DNA from: JBEKUY01 sp049514555
GTDB taxonomy: Bacteria > Acidobacteriota > Terriglobia > Acidiferrales > UBA7541
Reading direction: 5' to 3'
NCBI GenBank assembly: GCA_049514555.1
Contig: JBEKUY010000015.1
Coordinates: 1-60,217 of the forward strand
DNA: 60,217 nucleotides
Positions 1 through 8,421 of this stretch are shown here, piece by piece. The first letter of the stretch is position 1. Every line of letters begins with the position of its first letter. The notes beneath the pieces were generated by a model. The model saw only the letters and a list, made by a program, of their open reading frames with translations, had not been told where the DNA came from and did no database searches. The translations under genes and the position numbers were made by a program.

Positions 1-24
1 CATCATTTTGCGTAAACGGGTCAC
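1..24 (-). CDS. 5' end of mobile-element gene, truncated by window edge (integrase-like start)
   Basis: Only eight codons are present, reading leftwards out of the window: GTG then T-R-L-R-K-M-M. An AAAGGAG ribosome site sits about 7 bases upstream. The same start and upstream region recur in inverted orientation at the right end, so this is a repeated gene. From memory, an M-T-R-L-R-K-M-M start is typical of tyrosine-recombinase integrases that travel with IS91-like elements. That identity is inference, because no catalytic residues lie inside the window. Confidence 0.4.
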
Positions 25-121
25 AGGAGTCTCCTTTCTCCGTGACCCACACTACGTCAGCTACCCCACACCTTTCCGCTCGCCCCACGCGTAGCGTCCG
101 CCGCGCCAGCGGCTTAGTCCT
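3..121. repeat. Left copy of ~119-bp inverted repeat bounding the window
   Basis: Bases 3-121 are the exact reverse complement of 60099-60217; similarity continues imperfectly to about base 127 and then stops. The repeat holds the start, ribosome site and upstream region of the outward-reading gene. A perfect 119-bp repeat at both ends means a multi-copy element, and assembly may simply have stopped at it. Confidence 0.9.
18..48 (-). promoter_or_regulatory. Hairpin pairing the GTG start of the element gene
   Basis: On the minus strand GGGTCAC (48 to 42) can pair with GTGACCC (24 to 18). The 3' arm contains the GTG start codon and the loop contains the AAAGGAG ribosome site. Such a stem would limit translation, as is common for transposase genes. 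An identical copy lies at 60172-60202. Confidence 0.5.
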
Positions 122-442
122 TGTCGGGTAAACGGACATGTGGCCCCCACTGCCCACAAACGGAGTTCTAGGAAGCCCAGATCGGTTCTGAACGGATGGT
201 CGCCCACTCGGAAGCTACTCCCCGGCACCTTACTCTCCTCCTCTTTTGTCGGCCAGCTTCGCAGACTGGCTGGTCTTATCGGAAAACATGGGGATCGAAA
301 CTGAGCCATTACCGCGAAAGGTGAACGTGCCCGAGAAAGTTTTGGGTGGGCCGTGGCGGGGTTGGTTTGGTAGAATGGTGGGAAATTCATTGCGGGCAGC
401 TTTGCGCCGCGCAAGTCAGCCGGGAAACAACTTGCAGGCTGC
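122..442. other. Non-coding stretch: element flank and tRNA upstream region
   Basis: Bases 122-167 resemble 19729-19773 (GGACATGTGGCCC, then CCACAAACGG) and seem to be the flank of the mobile element. A TAGAAT hexamer at 371-376 is a possible -10 box for the tRNA gene 66 bases downstream; no good -35 box is visible. I see no convincing gene in the rest. Confidence 0.5.
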
Positions 443-518
443 TGGGGCGTGGTCCAACCGGTAGGACACCACACTGTTAATGTGGATGGTGAAGGTTCGA
501 ATCCTTCCGCCCCAGCCA
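443..518 (+). tRNA. tRNA-Asn (anticodon GTT)
   Basis: A full cloverleaf can be folded. Acceptor stem TGGGGCG (443-449) pairs with CGCCCCA (508-514). D stem GTCC/GGAC. Anticodon stem CCACA/TGTGG closes the loop CTGTTAA, giving anticodon GTT at 476-478. The T arm GAAGG-TTCGAAT-CCTTC follows. Discriminator G515 and an encoded CCA (516-518) complete it. Confidence 0.96.
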
Positions 519-560
519 AATCTTCCGAGAATGCAGGGTTTGCGAGTCTCCCCGGGAATC

Positions 561-932
561 TCAGCCCTTCGCCGTGGGGAGGCCGGCGTCCAGCCAGCCC
601 TTCCAGCCGCCGTCCATGGACTCCACGTTCGTATAGCCCATCTTCTGAAGATTGTCGCCGGCGAGCGCCGAGCGAAACCCTCCGCCGCAATAGAGAATGA
701 GCTTGGCGCTGTGGTCCGGAACGCGCTGCTCGATGTCGCGCTCGATCACACCCTTGCCCAGGTGCACCGCGCCGGGCAGATGGCCGTTGGCCCATTCGCT
801 GTCTTCGCGCACATCCACCAGGACGAGTTTTTCGCCGGCGTCCATGCGGCGCTTCACGTCCGCAACGTTTGTTTCCTTCACGCGAGACTTCGCATCATTG
901 ACCAGTTTCAAGAATTGGGGCGCATGAGCCAT
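561..932 (-). CDS. Rhodanese-like domain protein
   Basis: A 123-residue single-domain rhodanese, probably cytoplasmic because no signal peptide is visible. It has the LVDVRE strand (residues 38-43), the HLPGAVHLG segment (51-59) and an active-site loop YCGGGFRS with the persulfide-carrying cysteine at about position 82. These proteins transfer sulfane sulfur, but the acceptor cannot be deduced here. The ATG at 932 follows a GAGGAG ribosome site with 5-base spacing. It lies downstream of the cytochrome c gene on the same strand, about 150 bases away, so co-transcription is possible. Confidence 0.9.
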   Translation of the reverse strand: MAHAPQFLKLVNDAKSRVKETNVADVKRRMDAGEKLVLVDVREDSEWANGHLPGAVHLGKGVIERDIEQRVPDHSAKLILYCGGGFRSALAGDNLQKMGYTNVESMDGGWKGWLDAGLPTAKG

Positions 933-1083
933 GGTGCTCCTCTCGGTACGAAGAATAGATTAAGAAGTTCGAGGATAGCACAAGCCGCTGTGAGATTCCG
1001 CCTGGGACTCCAGGGCCGCGGATCACCGCATGCTCGACCCCGGCCGCTCTCCCCGCCGTCAGGGGAGAATCGCGGCGCTGCTG

Positions 1084-1581
1084 CTACTGCTCGGGAGCGC
1101 CTTCCTTGGGAGGAGCCTGGGCCGGCGAAGGCGCGCCGGACTCTTTCTTGGCGAACGATCGCACCAGGTTGACGAGGTTCCAGCGTTCTCCCGGCTTTAG
1201 CCGGTCCCCCTCGCCGGTCATTTTCCCTTTGCCTTTGGTAATGACGAAGAAGAGTTCGCCGTCCGTCTTGCCGGCAATCGAGGCCGCGTCGCGCCAGTCG
1301 TGCAAGGGAAGGTTCATCGTCACCGCGAGTTCGCCTTTGCCGTCGCCATTCGCACCGTGACACATGGCGCAGTCGAAGCGATACACGCGCCGCGCCTGAG
1401 CGAGTCCTTCCGGCGTGAGCTTCACGGGATTGTGGCGCTGCGCATCCTCGGGAGGGATTTTGGCCTCCTCGGCCGGCGCCTGCTGCTCTTTCGGCTTTTC
1501 CTGGGGCTGGTTTTGCTGGCCAAGAGAAACAGCGCCGCCGGCGAGAACGAGCCCCGTCAGGGCCAAAAGTGCCTTTCTCAT
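1084..1581 (-). CDS. Secreted mono-haem cytochrome c
   Basis: A 165-residue protein with an N-terminal signal segment (about residues 3-22), then a charged Q/E/K/P-rich linker, and one haem site CAMCH at about 70-74. A GKGKMTGEG stretch with a methionine follows, as in class I cytochromes where the distal ligand is Met. The tail is again low-complexity (A/P/E/K). It is probably a periplasmic electron carrier with unknown partners. I chose the ATG at 1581 over one six codons upstream because AAGGAGG sits at the right distance. A TAGAAT at 1638-1643 (minus strand) could be its -10 box. Confidence 0.9.
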   Translation of the reverse strand: MRKALLALTGLVLAGGAVSLGQQNQPQEKPKEQQAPAEEAKIPPEDAQRHNPVKLTPEGLAQARRVYRFDCAMCHGANGDGKGELAVTMNLPLHDWRDAASIAGKTDGELFFVITKGKGKMTGEGDRLKPGERWNLVNLVRSFAKKESGAPSPAQAPPKEGAPEQ

Positions 1582-1774
1582 CTCCGCCTCCTTGGCCAAC
1601 CGGTGCGGTCGTAAGGAGCGGCCGCCGCTCGGCGCGTATTCTACTCCTCTCCTCGTGTTCGAGGGGCAAGGAAACGCGCCGGGCCTTTTTCAGAGTGGAA
1701 CCAGCGCAAGACACGGCGTGGTCCTCACCGCGCGGATGAATGAGCCGCCTGTCTTCGAGTGTATGGAGCGGTCT

Positions 1775-4396
1775 TCACTCGATGTCGCGCCAGTTGGGCC
1801 CGGATTTGACGTCCACGACGAGTGGAACATCGAGCGCATGCACGTCTTCCATTTCGTGCCGCACCAGGGCCCGGATTTTCTCCATTTCGCCGCGCGGAAC
1901 CTCAAAGAGAAGCTCGTCGTGCACCTGGAGAATCATTTTCGTCTCGAACTTCTCTTCCGCGAGGCGGCGGTCAATGGCAATCATGGCGAGCTTGATGAGG
2001 TCGGCGGCGGTGCCCTGCAGCGGCGTGTTCAGGGCGGTGCGCTCGGCGAAATTGCGCAGGTTCGCTTGGGAGGATTGGATCTCGGGGATGGGACGGATGC
2101 GGCCGAAGAGCGTTTTCGTAAAGCCGCGCCGACGGGTTTCTTCGAGCGTGCGGTCGAGGTATTCCTTCACGCCGCGGTAGCGCTCGAAATAGGCCTGGAT
2201 GAAGCGCGCCGCCTCTTTCTGCTCGATGCCCAACTGCTGGGCCAGTCCGAAGGGCGAAAGCCCGTAGATGATGCCGAAGTTGATGACCTTGGCGGCTCGG
2301 CGATGCTCGGGGGTTTGCGCGAGCGGGCCCACGCCGAAAACCTCTTGCGCCGTGCGCGCGTGGACGTCCTCGCCCCTGCGGAAGGCTTCCACGAGAACGG
2401 CATCGCGCGAGAAGTGCGCCAGGATGCGCAGCTCGATTTGCGAATAGTCTGCGGAAAGAAGCAGCTTGCCGTCATCGGCGACGAACGCGGCGCGAATCTG
2501 CCGGCCCAGTTCGGTGCGCACCGGGATATTTTGCAGATTGGGCTCGGAGGAACTGAGGCGGCCGGTGGCGGTGCCGGTCTGGCTGAGCGAGGAATGCAAG
2601 CGGCCGGAGTCCGGGTGAATCAACCTGGGCAAGGCGTCCACGTAAGTGGATTTGAGCTTGGCGATTTCGCGGTATTCGATGACCTTGCGCGGCAGTTCGT
2701 GGACCAGGCCCAGCTCTTCGAGAATTTCGGCGGCGGTGGAGCGAACCTTGCCGCGCCCGCGCCGCGATGGCGCTTCGAGGCCGAGCTTATCGAAGAGGAT
2801 TTCGGCGAGCTGCTGGGGCGAGTTGACGTTGAATTCGGCGCCGGCGAGCTTCCAAATCTCGCGCTCGAGCCGGCGAACTTCCCCTTCCATCGAACGCGAC
2901 ATCTCTTCGAGAGCTTTGGGGTCCACGCGCACGCCCGCGCGCTCCATCTCCGCGAGGACGGGCGCGAGCGGCAAGTCGATTTTCTCGAATACGCCGGCCA
3001 GGTCCTGCGCTTCGACCTCACGCCGGAGAACCGGGGCGAGCCGCTGGAGAAAATCGGCGTGTTCGCCCGGCTGACCGGCCGGAACGATATTCAAATGGCG
3101 AAGGACAACATCGGCGAAGACGTGATTCGCCGTCGTGGGACGCAGAAGATAGGAATACAGCTCGGTAGCGTGCCGAATCCCGGCGACCGGGCCGGCGAGC
3201 AAATGAAAAACCTTCGGGTCGTGCACGATCTTGGGGCTCGCGGGATCGGCCAGACGCCCGGCCAGAACGCGCATCACGTCGCCCTTGGCGTCGAGCCAGA
3301 CCGCGCGCCCCGAGCCGGCTTGCCGTGAAAGTTCGATCGAGGCGATCTTCGAGCCGTAGCCCTCCGCCTCGCGCTCGCTCGGGTGGAGATTCAGCCAAAG
3401 CGCGAGCGGAGTCTCTCGCGGAATCTCCTCAAGCCACGCGCGCAGATCTTCCGCCGACGCGAGTTGCGCGTAATCGCTCTTCTCGGCTGCGGCGCCCGCG
3501 GGAGCAGGCGCGCCGGCCGCGCCACCGAGCTCCTTGAGCAGAGAAGTGAAGCCAAGCTCGCGATAGAGCGCGGCCAGCGCAGCCGGATCGGGTTCGCGGC
3601 GCTCGAGCGCGGGCAGATCGAGTTCGAGCGGAACGTCGGTGGCGATCGTCGCGAGCTGTTTCGAAAGCAGGACTTGATCGCGCTGCTGCTGCAGCGCTTC
3701 GCGATAGCGCTTGTTGGCCACTTCGGCAGCGTGGTCGAGCGCGCTTTCCACGCTGCCGAATTTTTGGATGAGCTCGGTGGCGCCCTTTTCGCCGATGCCC
3801 TTGGCGCCGGGAATATTGTCGATCGAATCGCCCATCAGCGCCATCAGGTCGATGACCTTCGCCGCCGGGACGCCGAGCAATTCCTGCACCTTGGCTTCGT
3901 CCACAATCGTGTCGCCCTTGGCTCCGCCGGAGCCCGTGCGAAGAATGCGAATGCCTTCGCCCACAAGCTGCATCATGTCTTTGTCGTTCGTGACCAGGTA
4001 AACGTCCAGATGCTTGCGCGCAGCTTGGCGGGCGAACGCGCCGATGAGGTCGTCCGCCTCATAGCCGTCGAGTTCGAGGATCGGAAGGCGCATGGCCTCG
4101 CAGAGCCGCCGCACGAACGGGAGCTGCAGAACGAGATCGTCGGGCATGGGCGGCCGCTGCGCTTTGTATTGCTCGAAGAGCTTGTCGCGAAACGTCGGCG
4201 CCTTGGTATCGAACACAATGCCGAGGTAATCCGGCTGATAGTCCTTGATCAAACGGCGAAGGATGCTGGCGAAGACGTAAGGCACCTTCGTAGGCAGGCC
4301 CGAGGGGCTGCGCAATCGCTCCATGGGAGCGAAGAAGGCGCGATAGACGTGCCCCATCGCGTCCACGAGGAAGAGTTTCTTAGCAGCCGCAGGCAT
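1775..4396 (-). CDS. polA: DNA polymerase I (proofreading domain degenerate)
   Basis: An 873-residue family A polymerase in the usual three-part layout: 5'-3' nuclease (about 1-290), a 3'-5' exonuclease-like fold (about 305-490) and the polymerase (about 500-873). Polymerase motif A reads DYSQIELRILAH, motif B RRAAKVINFGIIYGLS and motif C LQVHDELLFEV. In the middle domain the metal ligands are gone: the DxE motif is replaced by LALWLNLHP and the NLKYD motif by DPKVF, so proofreading is probably absent. I start at the ATG at 4396 (MPAAAKKLFLVD) rather than 38 codons upstream because the family begins there and a TATACT box lies just upstream. Confidence 0.97.
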   Translation of the reverse strand: MPAAAKKLFLVDAMGHVYRAFFAPMERLRSPSGLPTKVPYVFASILRRLIKDYQPDYLGIVFDTKAPTFRDKLFEQYKAQRPPMPDDLVLQLPFVRRLCEAMRLPILELDGYEADDLIGAFARQAARKHLDVYLVTNDKDMMQLVGEGIRILRTGSGGAKGDTIVDEAKVQELLGVPAAKVIDLMALMGDSIDNIPGAKGIGEKGATELIQKFGSVESALDHAAEVANKRYREALQQQRDQVLLSKQLATIATDVPLELDLPALERREPDPAALAALYRELGFTSLLKELGGAAGAPAPAGAAAEKSDYAQLASAEDLRAWLEEIPRETPLALWLNLHPSEREAEGYGSKIASIELSRQAGSGRAVWLDAKGDVMRVLAGRLADPASPKIVHDPKVFHLLAGPVAGIRHATELYSYLLRPTTANHVFADVVLRHLNIVPAGQPGEHADFLQRLAPVLRREVEAQDLAGVFEKIDLPLAPVLAEMERAGVRVDPKALEEMSRSMEGEVRRLEREIWKLAGAEFNVNSPQQLAEILFDKLGLEAPSRRGRGKVRSTAAEILEELGLVHELPRKVIEYREIAKLKSTYVDALPRLIHPDSGRLHSSLSQTGTATGRLSSSEPNLQNIPVRTELGRQIRAAFVADDGKLLLSADYSQIELRILAHFSRDAVLVEAFRRGEDVHARTAQEVFGVGPLAQTPEHRRAAKVINFGIIYGLSPFGLAQQLGIEQKEAARFIQAYFERYRGVKEYLDRTLEETRRRGFTKTLFGRIRPIPEIQSSQANLRNFAERTALNTPLQGTAADLIKLAMIAIDRRLAEEKFETKMILQVHDELLFEVPRGEMEKIRALVRHEMEDVHALDVPLVVDVKSGPNWRDIE

Positions 4397-4403
4397 GCGC
4401 GCG

Positions 4404-4411
4404 AGTATAGC
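4404..4411 (-). promoter_or_regulatory. Extended -10 box of polA, suggesting a leaderless mRNA
   Basis: Reading the minus strand, TGC-TATACT ends at 4404, seven bases before the ATG at 4396. No purine-rich ribosome site lies between them (cgcgcgc). A transcript starting at the usual distance would begin at or next to the start codon. Confidence 0.5.
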
Positions 4412-4566
4412 AAAGGCGTGACTCGTGATTCGTGCCTGTGATTCGGGGGCGCTTTGGGGGAGAGTTGGGGTTGGTGCGCCAGGTTGCTGGAAAGTCGTCA
4501 GAACATCCAATCTCGCCAGCGGTCGATTGATAGCGGAGGGGAGGTTTATGATCAGCTATCTCTGGC

Positions 4567-5922
4567 TCACTGTGGCTTCCAAAGCGCGCAGGGTGGTCCC
4601 GGGATGACAAAAGTCAGCTCTGCCGGGGCGAAGCCGTCTGCAACGTTGATTCGTTGTACTGGCCTGGATTCGCGCGACTCGATCACTTTGCCAGCGTCAC
4701 AATCGACCTTCGCTTGGGCGTCATATTCAAAGCCCTTCGGTAATGTGAACTCTCCCTTTCCGTTGTCCACTTGCGGGGCCACGTCCCCAATCACGGCTTG
4801 CCGTGGGTAGCTAATATTATGGAATAAGAGATTGCTTCGTTCGGGTCGCGTGCCGTCCGGCCACACGATGGTCACGCTGATCGTCGCGACCTCAAGTTTG
4901 TGCAACCGGAGCGTATCAAGATTGGTACGCAAAGATGCTGTTACTATTACCCGGCTAGCGGCCGTTTCGTCCGCCACTCCGGGATAGTAGCCAGTAGCAA
5001 ACGGATGATCCACGTCAGGTGCGCCATCCCTATGCACGGCCAAGAAATACTCGCCCGGCTCGAGCTGATTGAAATTGTATTTTCCTTGCTCATCCGTCCA
5101 CTCGTGCCTCGTTGCGTACCATCTCGCATCTCCTGTCTTGTAAGCGGGAACGAACTCCACTTCGATGCCACGCAGTGGCTTGTCGCTCTCATCCGCCACA
5201 GTTCCGTGCACGCACCCACTCCCGGGATCGGCAACGCATGAGTCTCGATTGACAATCGCAGTCGGAGCCTTGTCAAACACGGCAATCGCTACGACGTACA
5301 AGACGATGACCGAAGTGCCCACTGAGAACTTCAGGTATTGGGGGCGCTTGTCCGTTAGAGGCGGAAACCTCCCTTGGATAAGTCGTGCTGCCGCTGTCAG
5401 GGCACCGCCAGCCAGAAGGACGCACCAAAGCACTGGGCCAGCGGTCCGGAGCAGGAGAATGGAATGAACCGCGGGAAGTCCATGACCGTATTCTCTCCAC
5501 CACTGGAGTTCATTCAGGATGCTACGGGTGCCGCCATACAGCAGTGTCAGCGCCACAGCAACAAGAACTCCTGCGATTAGCTTTGTGTGTCGATAGTGTC
5601 GGCGGCCAAGAACACCGAAGTCGATCCGAGTTCCGATCCACCACCACCAGAACAGGATCAACGGCAACAAGAAAAGGTGCCGCATTGGAAGGGTTTGCAG
5701 GTGGTGCAGAAAGAAAAGAGGTTCCGCGAGCACGTATGCAGGTGCGTTGACTGCGAATAGAAAAAGGTAGGATGCTTGATACGGCCAGATCGGGGCGCCG
5801 GTATCCCAGGCCATCCCCATAGATTCAATCACGCGCTCGTTGTGGAAATCCCAGATCATCAGCGCGACGGCAAGGCAGCCGAAGGCAATTGGCAGTACTA
5901 GTCGAAAGCGAATGCTTCGCAT
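4567..5922 (-). CDS. Membrane protein with carboxypeptidase-regulatory-like domain
   Basis: A 451-residue protein of unknown function. The N-terminal half carries about five or six hydrophobic helices (first at about 5-25; others near 50-70, 80-95, 113-130, 155-180 and 200-215). The C-terminal half is a beta-rich region beginning CVHGTVADESDKPLRGIEVEF with the GKYNFNQLEPGEYFLAV motif of carboxypeptidase-regulatory-like (CarboxypepD_reg) folds. The fold is common in surface and secreted proteins and does not imply peptidase activity. Base composition is visibly less GC-rich than polA and kbl on either side, which may indicate acquisition. It has no obvious operon partner. Confidence 0.75.
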   Translation of the reverse strand: MRSIRFRLVLPIAFGCLAVALMIWDFHNERVIESMGMAWDTGAPIWPYQASYLFLFAVNAPAYVLAEPLFFLHHLQTLPMRHLFLLPLILFWWWWIGTRIDFGVLGRRHYRHTKLIAGVLVAVALTLLYGGTRSILNELQWWREYGHGLPAVHSILLLRTAGPVLWCVLLAGGALTAAARLIQGRFPPLTDKRPQYLKFSVGTSVIVLYVVAIAVFDKAPTAIVNRDSCVADPGSGCVHGTVADESDKPLRGIEVEFVPAYKTGDARWYATRHEWTDEQGKYNFNQLEPGEYFLAVHRDGAPDVDHPFATGYYPGVADETAASRVIVTASLRTNLDTLRLHKLEVATISVTIVWPDGTRPERSNLLFHNISYPRQAVIGDVAPQVDNGKGEFTLPKGFEYDAQAKVDCDAGKVIESRESRPVQRINVADGFAPAELTFVIPGPPCALWKPQ

Positions 5923-6036
5923 ATAGACTTAGACACCGCTAAAGCTCTTCCCGGATCAGATTCGTAGCACACCTTGAAAGCCGTTGGGAACAGCCCTTTT
6001 CGCCGGACAGTCAAGGTGGTACGCCGTGAAGAAGCG

Positions 6037-7230
6037 TCACACGATGCCGAGGGGCTTGCCGACTTCGGCGAGGAGATCGGCGGCACGCGTGAGTTCAGCG
6101 CGCTTGTGCGTGGCCGTGACAATCGCGCGCAGACGCGCCTTGCCCTCCGCCACCGTTGGGAACCCGACCGCGGGCGCGTACACTCCCGCGTCGAAGAGCT
6201 TGCGCGAGAACTCGAAGGCCTTGGCGGCATCGCCCACGTGAATCGGAACGATAGGCGTCTCGCTGCCTTCAAAACGAAATCCGCGCTTCTTCAGCTCGCG
6301 TTTGAAGAATTTCGTGTTGGCCCAGAGCTTCTTGATCAGCCTCTCGCCTTCCGGCGAATCGAGAAGCGCGAAGGCGGCCTGGCAGGTGGCCACCACCGAG
6401 GGAGGATGGCCGGTGGAAAAAAGGAACGGCCGCGCGCGAAGATAGAGAAACTCGATCAGGTCGCGCGAGCCGCAGACGTAGCCGCCCATGGCGCCGACGG
6501 CTTTGCTGAGCGTGCCCACCTGGATGTGCACGCGGCCGTGGCAGCCGAGGTGGTCCACGGTGCCGCGTCCGCCGCGACCGAGCACGCCCGAGGCGTGCGC
6601 GTCGTCCACCATCATGATGCAATTGTATTTTTCGGCCAGGGCGCAAAGCTCGCGCAGCGGAGCGATATCGCCGTTCATGGAGAAGACGCCGTCGCTGATG
6701 AGCAGCTTGCGGCCCTGCCACTCCGCGGTTTCCTTCAAGAGGCGCTCGCAATCTTCCAGGTCCTTGTGCTTGAAGACGCGGATGGCGGCGCGAGAGAGCC
6801 GGCAGCCGTCGATGATCGAAGCGTGATTCAGCTCGTCGGAAACGATCAGGTCTTCCTTGCCGAGGATGGCGGCGACGACGCCGGCATTGGCCGTGAATCC
6901 CGATTGGAAGACGACGCAGGCTTCGGTGTTCTTGAACTTGGCGATTTGCGCTTCGAGCTCGGCGTGCACGCTCATGGTGCCGGCGATGGTGCGGACCGCG
7001 CCCGCGCCCACGCCGTACTTCCGCGTGGCTTCGATCGCGGCTTTGCGCAGAGCCTTATGCGTGGTGAGGCCGAGATAGTTGTTGGACGCCAGGTTGATCA
7101 CTTCCTTGCCGTCGAACGTGCAGACGGGCTTCTGCTCGCTCTCGAGGACGCGCAAGCGCGGCGCCAAGCCCTTCGCTCGCAGGTCACTGAGCTGCTCGGT
7201 CAGAAAAAGTAAAGGATTCTGCGGAGTCAT
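6037..7230 (-). CDS. kbl: Glycine C-acetyltransferase (2-amino-3-ketobutyrate CoA ligase)
   Basis: A 397-residue PLP enzyme of the alpha-oxoamine synthase family, converting 2-amino-3-oxobutyrate plus CoA into glycine and acetyl-CoA. Seen: NYLGLTTH near the N terminus, SDELNHASIIDG, the cofactor-binding VDDAHASGVLGRGGRG, and the lysine motif GTLSKAVGAMGGY. The family also includes BioF and HemA; the immediate upstream gene tdh (35-base gap, same strand) makes Kbl the best choice. The start at 7230 (MTPQNPLLF) matches the family; longer readings add a low-complexity arginine-rich extension and are unlikely. Confidence 0.93.
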   Translation of the reverse strand: MTPQNPLLFLTEQLSDLRAKGLAPRLRVLESEQKPVCTFDGKEVINLASNNYLGLTTHKALRKAAIEATRKYGVGAGAVRTIAGTMSVHAELEAQIAKFKNTEACVVFQSGFTANAGVVAAILGKEDLIVSDELNHASIIDGCRLSRAAIRVFKHKDLEDCERLLKETAEWQGRKLLISDGVFSMNGDIAPLRELCALAEKYNCIMMVDDAHASGVLGRGGRGTVDHLGCHGRVHIQVGTLSKAVGAMGGYVCGSRDLIEFLYLRARPFLFSTGHPPSVVATCQAAFALLDSPEGERLIKKLWANTKFFKRELKKRGFRFEGSETPIVPIHVGDAAKAFEFSRKLFDAGVYAPAVGFPTVAEGKARLRAIVTATHKRAELTRAADLLAEVGKPLGIV

Positions 7231-7265
7231 TTGCGTTCCTGTTCCCCCTCGGAGTTCCTTGCCCC

Positions 7266-8321
7266 TCAGCGCGGGAGGCCGTTCGGATAGAGCAGCACCT
7301 TGCCCGCGAGGCCGTTCTGCAACAGAGAAAAGGCCTCCTCGAAGCGCTCGAGCGGGCGGCGTTCGCCGAACAGCGGATCGAGATGCAAGCGTCCGGCCTT
7401 GATGAGCGCGGTCGTCTGCACCCAAGTCTCGAACATGCGGCGCCCATAGATGCCGTGAACGGTGGCCCCCTTGAAGATCACGTCGTTCACCAAGTCGAGC
7501 GTCACCGGGTCGGCGGGAATACCGAGCAGCGACGCGCGGCCTCCGGGACGCAGCGCGCGGAAACCCTGCTGGATCGCGGAGGCGTTACCGGAAACTTCCA
7601 GCAACACGTCCGCTCCGGCGCCATCCGTTTCCGATTGGATGCGCGCGACGGCGTCTTCGGACGCGGGATCGAGCGCCACGTCCGCTCCCATCTTGACCGC
7701 CATGGCGCGCCGCTGCGCGTTCACTTCCGTGGCGAATATGGTCGAGCTGCCGCAGGCCTTGGCGACGGCAATGGCCATCAAGCCGATGGGGCCGCAGCCG
7801 GTCACGAGGACCGTTTGCCCTGCAATGGGACCCGCCAAGACCGTGTGCACCGCGTTGCCTAGCGGATCGAGAATCGCGGCGTAGTTTTCGGGAATGGCCG
7901 GATCGAGCCGCCAGATGTTTTGCGCCGGGATGCGCACGAATTCAGCGAAGGCGCCGTCCTGGTCAATTCCGATGATGCGCAGGTTCTGGCAAACGTGCGG
8001 CTGTCCGGCGCGGCACGGGCGGCAGTGCCCGCAGTTGACGTGCATTTCGGCGCTGACGAATTCGCCGGGCGCGACGGAGGAAACCTCTTGGCCCACGCGC
8101 TCGACCGTTCCGCAGAACTCGTGGCCGAGAGTGACCGGAGGCTGGATGCGGTTCTGCGACCAGCGGTCCCAGCCGTAGATGTGCAAGTCCGTCCCGCAGA
8201 CCGAGGCGGATCTGACGCGCACGAGGACTTCAGTCGGGCCAAGAACAGGGATGGAAACGGATGCCAGCTCGAGTCCGCGGGCCGGGCGCAGCTTGCGCAG
8301 GGCCTTCATCGTGGCTAGCAT
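7266..8321 (-). CDS. tdh: L-threonine 3-dehydrogenase
   Basis: A 351-residue zinc-dependent medium-chain dehydrogenase that oxidises L-threonine to 2-amino-3-oxobutyrate with NAD+, feeding Kbl. Catalytic zinc region CGTDLHIYGWDRW and GHEFCG; structural zinc site CGHCRPCRAGQPHVC; nucleotide-binding VTGCGPIGLMAIA. The DLHIYGWDRW signature is typical of threonine dehydrogenase. The ATG at 8321 has GGAG at 8 bases; a second ATG four codons in lacks a ribosome site. A TGTGC-TAACAT box at 8355-8360 on the minus strand is a plausible extended -10. Confidence 0.94.
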   Translation of the reverse strand: MLATMKALRKLRPARGLELASVSIPVLGPTEVLVRVRSASVCGTDLHIYGWDRWSQNRIQPPVTLGHEFCGTVERVGQEVSSVAPGEFVSAEMHVNCGHCRPCRAGQPHVCQNLRIIGIDQDGAFAEFVRIPAQNIWRLDPAIPENYAAILDPLGNAVHTVLAGPIAGQTVLVTGCGPIGLMAIAVAKACGSSTIFATEVNAQRRAMAVKMGADVALDPASEDAVARIQSETDGAGADVLLEVSGNASAIQQGFRALRPGGRASLLGIPADPVTLDLVNDVIFKGATVHGIYGRRMFETWVQTTALIKAGRLHLDPLFGERRPLERFEEAFSLLQNGLAGKVLLYPNGLPR

Positions 8322-8421
8322 GAACGAGGCTCCGAACGGGTGCGCAAGGTCTCGATGTTAGCACACGCCGCCCCCAGCGTCGCAGCGCGGCCCACGATAC
8401 GCCGCGGTGGCCGTCAGCCGT

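Noticed and set aside
246..464. 72-codon open frame before and into tRNA-Asn
   Set aside because: It runs into the tRNA gene and shows no protein-like composition.
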